Notes: a model not told the origin generated them from the sequence alone. A stretch of 64,000 nucleotides of DNA from Brachycybe producta (GCA_036925085.1 JAUPFP010000013.1:2939155-3003154), one strand, 5' to 3'. Positions 25,390 to 38,565 are shown, counted from the first letter of the stretch. Numbers and translations are program-made.

Positions 25390-25830
25390 AAAGTGGCCGC
25401 TTGAAAGACCAAAACCTTAGTGCAAACAAACATTAAAAAATGTGCAAATTTCTTTTACAGATTGTGCATTTTACGCAAAAAAAATACAATACAAGATATG
25501 GAAGAAATTAGGTCGTTTTATATGCAGATAAAAATGTGTTTGAGCAACAACAAAAAACAATTAAATTTTGAATTCTGAATTTGAAAAATTACTCTGCATG
25601 CAACCAAAAAGGCCAGTGGCAGAGGAACAAAAGATTGAAGTAAATACTATAAGAGCCACAGTTAATTGTCAGCATCACAAATTGAAAACTCACAATAAAA
25701 ATTTGTCTTTAAAGAAACACGCTGAAATTGTGATTCAATATCAATTTCTATGAAATTATGCAAATAAAAATTCAAAAATACAAGACATGGAAGAAACTAA
25801 TTCATTTTATGAAGATAAAAATGTGTCATA
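25390..25830. repeat. Family C repeat, inverted, with internal duplication
   Basis: AATACAAGAYATGGAAGAAA, then TTAGGTCGTTTTATATGCAG / TAATTCATTTTATGAAG and ATAAAAATGTGT, occurs at 25488-25540 and 25778-25827. Confidence 0.5.
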
Positions 25831-25854
25831 GCAAAAGAAATCAATAACAGAAAA

Positions 25855-26081
25855 CAGCGCCGTAATTAGGACAAGGTGATTGAGGCACGAGAAATGACAA
25901 ATGCAAATAACTAGAATGGTAATATTAAGGGGGCGCCAGTTTTATTACCTCGGATGCAAAATTTAGGCGCGCCGAAATACTGAAATAGAATGTGCAAAAT
26001 AACTAGAATGATAAAACTAAAGGGGCGTCAGGTTTTTTTCTTACCTCCATTGGGCGCAAAATTAGCTAGTTATGGGCTCTG
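25855..26081. mobile_element. hAT-like MITE with internal tandem duplication
   Basis: The ends CAGCGCCGTAATTAGGAC and reverse-complement CAGAGCCCATAACTAGC resemble the other hAT ends. Flanks ACAGAAAA and AACGAAAA match at 6 of 8 positions. Inside, a unit of about 110 bases (AATAACTAGAATG, GGGGCGYCAG, TTACCTC, GGCGCAAAAT) occurs twice in tandem. Confidence 0.65.
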
Positions 26082-28264
26082 AACGAAAAACATTCAATCA
26101 AATTGATTCCATTGTAGAAATTCTTACAGTACACAAAAAAATTTTGCGACTATGTAGATTTTTTAAAAAACAAATTATGCAATTTAAAAAGAGCATTTTC
26201 TGTATGGGTTGATCAGATTATAATGGCACATACTGTAGATCTCTATAAAGTTTACTCCAGTTATGTGTACTGTACAAAAAAAGGGTTAGCTGATGCTCCA
26301 GTATGTTTTGAGCATGTTATGCAAACTTTTGGCCTTAATAATGAGTATATGACAGTTAAGATTTTCAAAATCTACCCCACCTAGAAGAATTTCATTGAAG
26401 AATACAGTAGGCCTGCAACTTTTCGCGTTTTTTTTATCAAAGCAATAAACAGGCCAACTAAATGACGAGAAGATTATAATAGCAAACTATCTTCTTACTA
26501 TGCAAATTAGTGGGTCTATGCAAAGTAGTTTTTAAGACGCTGGGGTTTAACAGTCAGAAGAAGTTACCAAAGAATCTTGATGAATGCATTATATAAACCA
26601 ACTAAAGAACAACAACAGAAAAAAAAAAGAAACTCCCTTCCACATATAATGCAAGGACGCTTTATATTCTTAATACTTCAGTTTGCTTATTATGCAAATT
26701 TAATATTCACGTCGTCCCATTAATGGTAATTACCAGAATGTTTATGATGCTAACAAAAAAAAAAGATCTTGGAAGTCCGTGAAAGTACGAAATGGGATTT
26801 ATTTCCTATTCATAGCCAGGCAATATAATTTAGATAAATTAAAACATGGTTAAAAAATTCAGTGCAAAAAAAAGTAAAATGCATTCAAAAGCATAAGGTC
26901 TATGCACCGCACCATAGACTTCTTCTAGTAATTTCAAGACCTTTTAATATAAAGAGATAAAAAAAACCATATACAAACATATGCTTGATAATTCGTCAAA
27001 TGCAAATGAGTTTAGCATGAAGGCATATGTATATTTAACATGGGTATAAATTATATTATTGCTATTGTGTTAATCTAACGTCTAACTACCATTTATTTGT
27101 GGGGAGGAGAATAGAGACAGAAAAAAAAATCTCCAAACATAAAAAAGGATTAACAGAAAAATCAACACACTGAATAAGTTTAATCTCATAGCCACTGTTG
27201 ATAATTTGAATGATAAAAAAATAACTTCTCCCCTTTACTTCTATAAAAAATAGGCATTATTTCTACAATCAAATTCAAGCAAAGAATTTGGTGCCTGAAA
27301 TTAAAATTGAACTCTAATAAGCAGAGATCCAACAAACAAAAACACTGTTCAAAGAGTTCAAGGGATTTTTCTATGTTCTCTGAGAACTCAACGATGTCTT
27401 CGATCCCGGTATAAAGACCATTTACAGAGCAAATAATAAAACTAAAATGTCATAAGTTCTCATAACATATCTAATATTTGTTTATAATAAATTAGCTAAT
27501 AGCTATTTATGTGCTTATAGTTTTGCTTGTCACCTTTTGCTTTTACCAAAATAGAATTATACGAGCATATACAGGAGCATCTTATATTTTAAATTTAAAT
27601 CCAAGAAGTAAAACTTTATTGCAAAGTTCAAGTTTTAATTTTAATTTTTAATTTGGAAATTACATTCTCCCAATAATATTGATGTTTGCTTAAGTTCCAA
27701 GTTATGTCGTTAAACCGTATATATTGTTTTGAAATTTAAAAAGACATATCTCAAATTGTCAATCTGACAGGTACATACAAAAGCTGTAAATCCAAGTTTC
27801 CTGGATGTTTGGCTATTTATTATATCAATTACAATTTAAAAATATTCAATGGCTTTTGTATTTCCTTTTTGGATAAGTTACTAAGCAAACAATAAAATTT
27901 CATGTATAAGTGTAATCCTTGGTCACTTGTTAGATTTTAATGAACACAAATATAGGTATACAAGTGAATGTAAAGTTAGCACCTGTACTTTTATAATGAT
28001 GGGAAATGATTTTTTTTTAAATGATAAAACACAAAGTGACTAGTTATAATAAGCGTGATTCCTAAATTGAATGGTTCACTGATATTGTGAAAATATTAGA
28101 CTTAAATTCATGCATGTCTATGGAACTTTCATTTCAACGATTTTCCTCTAGACTCTTTTCAAAAAAAAAAGTCTCAGATAGAAAATTCACACACAAAATT
28201 ACAACACCGACCAAAAAAAAAATCGACAGGTTGTTTGACAATTTAAAATAATACAAAATTTCAT
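26082..28264. other. Intergenic, no gene seen
   Basis: AT-rich sequence without repeats of clear structure or coding frames beyond chance. Confidence 0.65.
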
Positions 28265-28327
28265 TTGAAACTCATTCGTAACGAACTCTAGACTTGCAGT
28301 CTATAGTTTGTTACGAATGAGTTTCAA
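28265..28327. repeat. Near-perfect 63-base hairpin
   Basis: Arms of 29 bases (TTGAAACTCATTCGTAACGA.. and ..TTACGAATGAGTTTCAA) pair with only two mismatches around a 5-base loop. Sequence outside the arms does not pair. It could be a small palindromic insertion or a precursor-like RNA hairpin. Confidence 0.75.
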
Positions 28328-29540
28328 TTTTCATAAGAACTTTATGTAAAAATGCCTATTATTATTATTATTATAAAGGCCAAGAAAATTATAAATTGTA
28401 GAGAAACAAAAAGTTCTGACTTTCAGTCTCTGTCTGTAAACTAATTATTTCACCGATTGAAACTGAATCCCATCATGCAATATGACTCCAAATGGGTTCA
28501 TTTTCAATACTGCGTGTATCACTAATTGCCTGTAATTTTCTCTGAAAACACGCAAATGTTGTTCTCTCCCTATTTTTATATTTCTGGAGCAAAAAGCTCA
28601 TTTTAAAAATGAATAACCTAAAAATTCGTTCACCAATTATTAGTAAAATAAAGCATTTTTTCTGTAACCATCTGCTATATTATGCCTGCAACATGATGTA
28701 GGCCTATATATACATGTATATATATATTTTTTTTTTCAAAACAGAACGCAAAGACATTTACATGTGGCCCTACAAAATCAAAACGAATATATGGATATAG
28801 AAACTCTGGTACCCTCCCTTGTCCCAATACAAAATATGACATCATTTTCTCTCAATTTCGAAGTCCGTGTGTTGCCTTCAAATTTACATAGACACGTGTC
28901 TTGCCCATCATATACACACCCTTAGATTCCGATTTGGGACAGCCTTCTGTTACACACTAGAGTCCAAAAAAAAAGAGGGTGTGGATATTGCATGACCACA
29001 AAAGCTGATTTTAAACTGCGGACACAAGGAGCCTTTTAATAATTGAGGGCCCCCACAATTATGGATTACATAGAAAATAAAAAGAATTATCAGTGGTTAT
29101 TATTATAGCTAGGTTTTCTCTGTATATAGTATAGTACAATTTACATTCAATATGGCGCACAGTGTCTAATAATCATTTTTTTTTTCTTGTGGAAGTTGAA
29201 ACATGTTAAATCTAGGCCATATTATTATTCTCTTTTTGCACATTGTACAATTTTGTAAATGAATTGGTTCAACTTCTTATACACATACACATATCCATGA
29301 TGTATTTGTGGGAGCCATGGCATGGATTACTCATGCATAAAGCATGTCGAATTTGCAAGCTATACAGTTCTATTGCAAATACCATCTGTTTGATTTCGGC
29401 AGCCATTTTTTTAAGTCACAGCATATTGTCTGCAGAAAATTCACACCAACAAATTGTTGTTTTTTTAAATATATATTCAAAGAAGAAAGTCAAAACTGTA
29501 TATAAACAATAAATAAGTAATTTTTTCACCACAGATTTAT

Positions 29541-29637
29541 AATAATTAGAAATATCACATAAATTACAAAAATATATACAGGTCAGTGGCAACCAACCTA
29601 TATATTTTTAAATAATTTATGTGATTTTTATAATTAT
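29541..29637. repeat. 97-base AT-rich hairpin
   Basis: ATAATTAGAAATATCACATA and following bases (29542-29583) pair with 29597-29637 in reverse complement at about 85-90%, around the loop CAGTGGCAACCA. Confidence 0.7.
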
Positions 29638-29673
29638 AAAAAATACAATATATTGACTAATTCAAAATATTAA

Positions 29674-30103
29674 AGTCCCAATCACACAAGTAGTTTGTTT
29701 ATTAAACTTGCATGCAATAAAACTTGCAATAAGACATGATGTATATCTGAAGAGTTTGTAGAGTGATTTGACTTGAAACTGTCTTTGAAACTTGTGGGAG
29801 ACCCAGTATCCTGGAGTTGCACATGTTCAACTTCTGATAAACTTTATGATACTCGCCAATAAACAGCCAAACAACAATGAACCAGAAATGACATCATTTG
29901 CAAGTCAATTTTTTGAATTCCATTTTATTTTCTCTTATCTGATCGGTTGCTTTCAGTAAACAAATTTTTAAACCTGTTGTATATAACAAGTTTCATGTGT
30001 GATATGGATTTTTATTAATAAGTTGCAGCCGTAAGACCTCTTTAAAATGGCAAATTGAATCACAAGTTTTATTGCATAAAAAGTTGCTTGTGTGATAGGG
30101 GCT
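29674..30103. mobile_element. MITE with AGYCCCWATCACACAAG ends
   Basis: The left end AGTCCCAATCACACAAGTAG and inverted right end AGCCCCTATCACACAAGCAA, followed by TGCAATAAAACTTG in both, give about 45 bases of terminal inverted repeat. The body has no ORF of note. Harbinger-type ends are similar in style, but no target duplication is certain. Confidence 0.75.
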
Positions 30104-31743
30104 GAAAGGTTTCAAAACAATAAATTTTAAATAATTGGTATTTAAATTAATTATTAGACACAATTCTCAATAAGAAGAAAAAAAACCTTGAAACTTTCAA
30201 TGAAATCAAAAATTGGTACTTTTGGGCACAATGTTAGTACTTTGGCAAAAAAACATTAATAATAGTAGACAACATTTATTACTCAGTTAATTCATCCATA
30301 GGCATTAATTACTTGTCTTTTATTTCGTATTTCCGAACAAGAACAGCTGCCACAATTTGGTGTGTATTGTGGAAGTAGAGAAACACTATTCACACTATTG
30401 CCCACATTGATCATGTTTATGAGCCTCCACAATGAAGAAAAAAACCGTTACCCAGATGATAATATAATGAACGTCCATATATATATAGTATATGCCTAAC
30501 ACAAAAAAAGTCAAACCAACAAAGAGTCCTGATTAGAAAAAATGATCAATTCTTGAACTACTTCAAATAATATTTCTTGGCCACATCTGATCCAAATAGA
30601 TAACAAAAAAAACTAGAACAGAGTTCACGAGATGGACAGATATCCAAGGTGATCAATCAACTTTTTAGCTAGGAATTACAACAATAAAAAAGGCTCAGAG
30701 ATTCTAATCAACGTGCCCCCAGTTTTTTTTTTGTCTATTGCCTTTTTGTATATGGGACTAGACCGTCCATTGCGAAAATATAATACAATATCCAACATGT
30801 CCATCAAATTTCACTAAAATGGTGTTAAATTACTTCAGTACTTTATGGCATAACACATTATGATTTTACTCTTAACTCTCTATAATCTCTAATTTACATT
30901 ATTAATAGATATTGTTAAGAATAATATGAAGATTATTGAGAGAAAAAAAACAATTATTTCCAGAAGGAAGAACTCCGAAAAAGTGTTTAACATTAAGATT
31001 AAAAAAAGTTGCCAAAACAGCGTGATGATATTGTCATAACAACAAAATTTACATTAATAATAGTAATAATTTTACCAATAACAATGATTTCCACACAACA
31101 AAAAAAAAACATTTCCCAATTAATGAAAGTAAATTTGAAAGAATAAGTGTGTATTTATTACACATAATTAAATTATTAATTAACAAAAGCCACATTTTTA
31201 TAATTTGCATCCAAAATGAAATTCATTTACTTCAAACATATTTACAAACGAGACACTGATCTTTAACATCAGCTTTTTCTCTATCAAAATATGCAAACTT
31301 TTACATATGATTTTAACATCTGGATTCTAGAATCTTCGATCCGAATCGAAAAAAAAGAAAAACAATTATTGAGGCTTAGAATATACTGTTTGTGTCACAA
31401 TGTCATACAAATTGTGCGTAATATTAGCTTAAGTCTGCTACTATTCACGTTATACACGCACACATACAGAGTTACCATAAAGAATTGTTACCCCATTTCA
31501 AAAATCTAAGCAATGTATAATTTCGATTTTATTCTTCTTTTTTTTTTCTCCATTTTGATTTTCTTAAAATTCGCTGCTTAAAAAGAGTTAAACACGACAC
31601 AAGATGACAATTAAGAAGAATTAAGTTTTGTGTTATATGTTGGAAAATGTCAATTTTAAATGTGCCAGAATGTCAAAGAGTACTTACTACAATTGAGGAA
31701 TAACTTGTAAACCCCATCAGTTTCATCACTGACTTAATCTAGT

Positions 31744-31976
31744 CATATATTGTGAGACGCGGTCTGCTGCATACATGGTCTAGTACAGACCAAATTCGAC
31801 ATTTGTCTCATAGCGTATGGTGGTCTGTAGATATATTTATGAGACATTAGTCTACTTTAATGTCGTAACTTGTCTGTGGAAGACTGTTACTTGATATGTG
31901 GAGACTCTGACCTTGGCTGTGGAGACTTTGACCTTGTCTGTGAAATGCTGTGTCTGCAGACCGAATCTCATATGTG
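31744..31976. mobile_element. Candidate MITE with CGGTCTGC inverted ends and 21-bp tandem units
   Basis: TGTGAGACGCGGTCTGC (left) and, inverted, ATGAGATTCGGTCTGC (right). Within it TGTGGAGACTCTGACCTTGG and TGTGGAGACTTTGACCTTGT are adjacent 21-bp units (31899-31940), and many GTCT/AGAC motifs occur. Confidence 0.5.
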
Positions 31977-32945
31977 TATGGCTAGTTTAAAAGTTGATCA
32001 CATAACTCAATGAATTATAGTACAATTCTGCACAACCTGTTGTGTAAAACTTTAAAATGTTTGTACTGAATTCTAGACTCAACAATTTGCTGCAGATTAG
32101 TTACTAATAAGACTCATTAATAATTTGCATACTAATCACCTTGATCAATGACGTTCAACCCAATCAACCTTTAAGGATGTTTTTCCATTGGTTGCAGCAA
32201 CTTCTCCTTGAAAAATAAATGGAACTTTGTCCAATTGTCCCCAATACACATAAATAAGTTACTTGTGATGTTCTGTGACATTTACGATTTTTAAACTCTT
32301 CATATTCTACTAAAATACATTTTTACATGCAACTTGTGGTTCAAGTTCAATGACAAAGTATCCGAAATGACAAGGAAATGTCATAGGTTTAAAACGTATA
32401 GGCCTACAGACAAAAACTTATAAATGAAATTTTTTTTTTCATTCCTATCCTCATCTATATGTAGAATTTCACTTTCAATTTCGAAGCAAAAAAAAATTCA
32501 AAACTTTTCTTTGTATTTTTGGTTCAATTCACAGAAAGCTACAAATAATTTATCCCCTATTTTCTTTTATAGTTTTGAAATTTTCAATTCTCTCTCCCTT
32601 GCTGTCTTTTATATGGAACTCTTATTTCTCTCTCTCCCCCACCCCTATCACATTCACATTCATAACTTGTGCCCAACAGCTAAAAATCATTTTCACACAT
32701 ATTACACAACCAAGAGAGAGAGAGAGAGAGAGGAATCTTAGCCCCATACCTCTTTAAAATATATACACACAATTGTACAACATCTGAAAAGGTTACAGTG
32801 AAAGAAAGAAAAAAAAAACCTTTAATCATCTGTGAATTTATGTCACTATGCAATAATTCACCATATATGAAATTCATCACAAGATGTCAGCACTTTGGCT
32901 GAATCTATTAAATACAAAAATATAAAAGCTCAACTGTTGAAGCGA

Positions 32946-33415
32946 TTGAACAAACACCAACTTGAATAAGCGCCAAATTGAATAAACACCAATCTGAATA
33001 AGCGCCACATTGAACAAACGCCAAACTGAATAACCGGAAAAATTTTGAGTATACTCAAAATTTTTACCCGGTAATACCCGGTATACCGGGTATTTACTCA
33101 GTTTTGCCTTGTTGGCATTTGTTCCAATTTGCGCCTATTCAGTTTAGTGTTTGTTCTATAAAAACAATTAAATCATTTATTTACAGTTTTAAAACACAAT
33201 TTCCGTACAAGTCATTATAATATTTTTATAGAAATTGTAAAATATATATAATTTTCAGCCCTCTACAAGTGATTTTCTGCAGAAATTTAAAGAATATTAT
33301 TTCATAATATTATACTTGGCACTTATTCAGTTCGCCATTTGTTCAATTTGGCGCTTGTTCAGTTTGGCGTTTGTTCAATTTTGTGCTTAAATTCAGTTTG
33401 ACGTTGTTGGTTCAA
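32946..33415. mobile_element. Foldback element made of 16-bp tandem units in inverted arms
   Basis: The left arm 32946-33036 is five and a half 16-bp units of the type TTGAATAAGCGCCAAA. The right arm 33316-33415 and an inner block 33098-33156 carry the same units in reverse complement (CAGTTTGGCGTTTGTT). Between them are a perfect 28-base palindrome (33038-33065, centre GAGTATACTC) and a perfect 16-base palindrome ACCCGGTATACCGGGT (33076-33091). The architecture resembles Drosophila FB foldback elements. No ORF is present. Confidence 0.75.
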
Positions 33416-36400
33416 TTTTTTCATTTATTATTGTTATTAATATGATTATGAAGTCTGTATCAATTGTCAACAGTTTACAATTGATCAAGTTCTGGTGTAA
33501 ATTTAATATTTTTCCTTCAAAGTAACATCTTTAAAAGTCTCTTCAAAATGTCAGTTTTTAATTAAATGACTCCCAAAAAAAATTGTAGCTGCCACTTTGG
33601 TTTTTAACTTGAAAAATGGCAGTAGGCCACAAATAAGAAGATGGCTAGATTTATTACAGCATTTTTGTTCAAATTTTGGGCACTTTTCTAACTCTTACAT
33701 GAAAGAAAAGGAAGAAAAGAAAAAAAAACCTTCAGTCTTTTTTTTTTTTGGCGCTGCAAACAGCATTCAACGCCAACAAGAGCTATCAATACATAAAAAA
33801 GGAGGTCTTAACACCATCGAAATCATTGTTATTCTGTTCCATTCCAATGAAGAAAAAAATATTTCAAAGGAACAACCGTTGACAATATTTCCAAATGAAA
33901 TGATAGATGAGAGCAGGTTTTTGAGAATATACTGACCGAAATTGACAAGGAAGGGAGTGGAAAGAAAAAGGGACAAGACCCACCATAACCTTTAACCTCC
34001 TAAACCAAAAATAAATATATTTTTATTTTACGGAAAAGAAATAAGACAACATTCATTCAAACTTTGAAAACTTCAAACTAGAAGAAATTCGAATAAAATC
34101 GTTTTTACAGGACAAAATGTCAATAATGTCAGACATGTGTGAAAATCTAATAATTGACAAAAGTGAACCCCTCAAATAGAACATTTGTAAAGGTTCTAAA
34201 ATTTACATTATACAAACTTTTTCCAAACTAGTAACTTTGAATCATTCTTGAAAAGGATTTCATATATAAATGAGCAAATATTCTTGTGTTTTTTATGGGT
34301 CCTACAAGCAGAAAACGCAGAAAGTAGGCAGAAGAAAAGCAAAATAAACAGAATCACTACAAAATACATAAATTAGAGAAGTTTTATTTTCAGTTGGCGT
34401 TTTCTACCTTTGAAATCTTGCATTAAAATCCAGTTAAATTGTGCATTTTGCAGAATAGTGCTGAAGCTTTGGAATTCATCAATGAATCTTGACTCTACTG
34501 TTTTAAATATTTACAAATAAAGAGTGAAAATAAAAAAAATAATATTAATGGAACTTTAATTTCCATGGATTTCTCAGGATCCCTTTTTTTTACATAAATT
34601 CGCCAAATTTCTCCCTGAATTTCTAATCGAATTCCGAAATTCCCTGAGAATTCCAGTTATTCGTTTTTTTTCCATTTTTGTAGAAAGCAACTCAGAATCA
34701 AAGACTAGAGTTGTAGGTAAATATGTTAGAAATATTTTAATGACACTTTTTTATATAGTAATTTGAAAATCATTTTTTTTTCAAAAACACGTCGATTTTT
34801 CAATCATGTTTTTCAACTTGTCATAAAAAGTTTATTTAAAAAAAAAATACAGTATAAATATCATGAAAAAAAATCATCCGTAACAGCCTGTTCTACATAC
34901 ATTATACATGCATGACTATTCTACTTTCTAAGTTTACGTTAACTTTTAAAACGCCTAAAATCACTGTAGATCCATCCCTTTTAGTATTTATTACACCACT
35001 AAGAACTAAATGGAGTCCTAAGAAGCTAAGAGCTTACAAAATAACTAACTGGTCGAATAAATTTTCACCAGAAGAACTTTTTTTTCTTCTCTCAACTTAA
35101 AAAGAACTTTATCCACATTTACAAAATGTGAATTTTTCTCTTGTTCACCAGACTCTGTGGGGCGTCATCGAAAAATGGACCCCTTGAATATCTACAGCCA
35201 GGACTCATGTATTTCATGTAACTACTCAACCATAGGAGATTGTACCAAGTTTAATCTCTAGTATATACTAGGTGGGTGGGTGTGTGGATGTGTAGTTGCG
35301 GCCTAAACACGCTTAAGTGAGCATATAGATGGACATTAAAGTATATAAAACTATAACAAGGCCCTATATGTCTGTCCAAGAGCAGCTGTGTCAACTTTTA
35401 TCCTCAAATACATTCAAACATATATATATATGTATATAGTATATGAAGACATCCTTCCTTCAAATGTGTGTAATCCCTTCTGCTTGACTTTAAGTTAACA
35501 AAACTTTACAGAAGATGTTTGGCTTGCTTGTATAAAGTGTATATTTTTCTGTAGTTTTGTCAATAGCCATGGACTAGTTTTTTATTGTTTGTTTTTTCAA
35601 AGATCCGAGAGAAACAGAACTTCAGAAAGAAAACAAACTGTAGTTGTTTTCAGGTGTACATACATGAAGGCTTAACTTTTCTTCATGTACACACCTTTAA
35701 AACGTGCTTAATCCATATAATATCAAACATCCTTCTTCTTATGTTCCTTACTACATAGCTAACATGATATAAAAAAAATAATATATACTTAAATCAATGA
35801 TGCAGCAACTTCTAAAACGTCCTAATTTCCTTTTTCAAGGGATCAATTGACTCGAAAAACATAAAATAAACTTTTATATATACATGTGTTTGTATGCATG
35901 CATCACATATGTGCAATGTTTTGTGCATGTACAGTACATGTATGTAAATGCTACGTGCTAAAGTGACAAATCAGTTGCTTCACACAATCACTAGACACTG
36001 TACTCAACCACAAATTTACAGTAAATCTGTACAATGAAAGGGATTTTCTGCATTTATGCAGAATGCCTAAAAAATCAAAATTAATAGGCCTATCTGAGAT
36101 CAAAAACTGTTTTTTTTTACACAAGTGCAACTTTTTTTGGAAAAATTTTTTGCTGCAGATATTTATTTGCCTAATCAATTAGCCTGCCTAAAAGCAGCAC
36201 TCCAGTAGCAATATTTACAGCATAAAAATGAAGCTACATTATAAGCGCTTTTTGAAAATTGGTCTGCAACAACTATTGCAAGTTTTGCTATCAGAAATAA
36301 TTGTACAAAATATACCAGTGAATCTTGCTGAAAATACAGCTAGTGACCGCCCTTTAAACACAGCAAGCAATCTGCCCATTGCCTCAAATACTAACAAATA

Positions 36401-37190
36401 TTTAGATTTACTACAAAATTGTTGGAACTGTGCAGTGAGTGACTAGAATATTGGTGGGTCTGGGTCTGTACAGTGACTAAGAGAATCTGTTAAATGACTA
36501 ATTTTTCAGGTCGGCGGTACCATATGGTTTTTTTGTTTGTCTAAAGTGTACACGAGCTTATGTGTCAATTTGAAACATATTTCCTTTACCACTAGTCCAT
36601 ATCAAGCCCTAAAACTTCATAAAAATGTCTTCAAAATGACAAATTACACACGAAACCTACAAACTCGTCTCAAGTAAAATTACTTCAAAAATATTTTAAG
36701 TAAAAAAAAATTGTTGTCAAGAAAAAAAATATTTTGCTGTTGAAGTTCAAACCAGAATGAAATAGCAAAAATACAACTACAGCATTTTTCAATTGTCAAC
36801 AAATCTCATTTTTAGAGTTTGAATTGTCCAAAATAAAAAAACCTCGCAAACGCCACAGATTCAGCTATTATTTACATTACGTGAAATATACAAAATTGGT
36901 ATTATTATTGTATATTCTTAAATTTGAAGAAGAAGAAAAAACCTACACCAAAATGAAAGTTGCTTCTTCTGTTCACCTACTGTACATTTATTGATTTAAA
37001 ATATTAACCTAGTTAGACCATTTCTATATATGAAAAAGTGCCATTATGTTATGCATCTTTTTTGTTGTCATTGTTGAAAATTTTAGATAGAAATCTTTGA
37101 ATTTCTCCTATATATAGCTAGCTGTTTACAACTCATCAACATTATAGATCTTTTTTCAGAAGACAGTGAAAAACCTTATTTAGCTTGGTG
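33416..37190. other. Intergenic, no gene supported
   Basis: Short frames at 33597-33935, 34912-35100 and 36228-36446 have no recognisable family, and the first contains poly-Lys and poly-Phe from homopolymers. 34550-34810 has degraded CCTGAGAATTCC-like repeat sequence. Confidence 0.6.
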
Positions 37191-37211
37191 TCTGTCTCTC
37201 TCACTTTCACT

Positions 37212-37251
<40 letters not shown>

Positions 37252-37252
37252 A
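37191..37252. repeat. CT/GA microsatellite upstream of the gene
   Basis: An interrupted CT tract whose purest part is 37215-37245. A second tract lies at 37909-37935. Such GA/CT tracts near promoters can bind GAGA-type factors in some animals, but here this is only a possibility. Confidence 0.8.
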
Positions 37253-38379
37253 ATGAGCTTTTTCAAGCTTTGAAAAGTAAATTAAAAATAAAGGAAGTTC
37301 CAGTCTAGCGTCCATGTAGTTATCTGTGAAGAAAAATCTACAAGCAATTTGCCCATCATCATCATCATCATCACCAAAACACCACTATGCAAATGCAACC
37401 AGCCAGCCAGCCAGCCACCAACAATCATCAAAAGCATCATAACTTCATAACTAGTTTTTTTACGTTCATCAAGATAATGTCTTAAAAATGACTATATAGC
37501 TTTTTAAGCTATAACTTGATGTTTAAGCCGACACACGATGACCAAACAACAACAACAACATCAGTGTGCATGTGTGTGCTCTGTCTTTATCATGTATGCG
37601 TGTGGTGCTTCTGAAAACTACACACTAAATGAAGAGTGAGTGACTGAAGTAAAACGTTCAACCTTCTCGTTCCGAACCGTTTCTATGCAACCTGAAAATA
37701 TTTGAAAAAAAAAAGAAACCATCATCATCATCGACATAGACCGATGACGTATAAAATCTTATTCTCCAATGACGAGACACCATAGTAGGAGTATTTCAAC
37801 ATTGCATATGCCGAAAGTTGTTGTAAAACAGCGTGGTAGTGAGCAAAGTAAGCAAAGCAAGCAACAACACACATTCATCTGGGGGTCTTGTCTATATGGT
37901 GACTGACTCCCTCTCTCTCTCTCTCTCGCTCTCTTTCCCGTGGTCTCCAGAGTACGTTTTCCAGTTGATGTTCACCACTTGCTGTCTTTGCTTGTGCTGC
38001 TGCCGCTGCTGGTGTTTTTCTCTCATGTGAAAAATATCATCGATCCCTGCGAGAGAAAGAAAGAGAAAAATAAGTAAAAAAAACGTGGTGGTGGCGGCTT
38101 ACAAATATGTAAGGAAGAAAAAGGAGAATGTTACAGCAAGTTACGACAACCGGGACGACGATGAAGTGCCGCCGAGATTCTATTTCCAATGATGAAACAA
38201 TCAAGCAAACAACGTTTTGTCTTCTTACAAGTCATCGCAAGACAGTCTACGGACAAATAAGATCTAGATGAAATTATTTTTTAAAAAAAAAAAATTATTA
38301 AAACGAAAAGTCAACCTTAAATATAATATAATCATGTCCAGTAGATTTTTGACACAAATGGAATTATAACAAAAAAAAA

Positions 38380-38560
38380 ATGTTACTGCTGTTTTTTAGT
38401 GGTGATGATGGTGACGGTGGCTGTGGTGGTGGTGGCGGTGTCGAAGAGACCGATGATCGAAATCCGTGTGATTGCCAACAACATAACAAACAACTAATTC
38501 GTGATCGATTAAAAATGACCACATACACAAAAAAGTTCTCCATGGAAGCCAATCGTTATA

Positions 38561-38565
<5 letters not shown>
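38380..38565 (+). CDS. Small ORF of unknown status in the 5' UTR zone (61 codons)
   Basis: The frame opens with ATG at 38380 and ends at TAA 38563. It has an Asp/Gly-rich stretch (residues 8-20, including a run of five Gly) made by GGT/GGC repeats, then a charged Cys-containing part with a Met-Thr-Thr-Tyr segment near the end. No family is recognised. It could be an upstream ORF of the sulfotransferase transcript or chance in a less AT-rich zone. Confidence 0.15.

Noticed and set aside
33597-33935. 112-residue plus-strand ORF
   Set aside because: Starts at a non-ATG codon, contains homopolymer-derived Lys and Phe runs and resembles no protein family.
34550-34810. Possible second copy of the 58810-59252 repeat
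   Set aside because: Only short AT-rich patches such as GTCGATTTTT agree. A clear end or ordered alignment could not be shown by eye.
36228-36446. 72-residue ORF as a possible small gene
   Set aside because: No recognisable domain, no neighbouring splice or regulatory signals, and length within chance for this composition.
37349-37420. CAT and CCAG repeats as a CRISPR-like or coding feature
   Set aside because: Simple short microsatellites (CATCAT, CCAGCCAG) with no spacers and no ORF.
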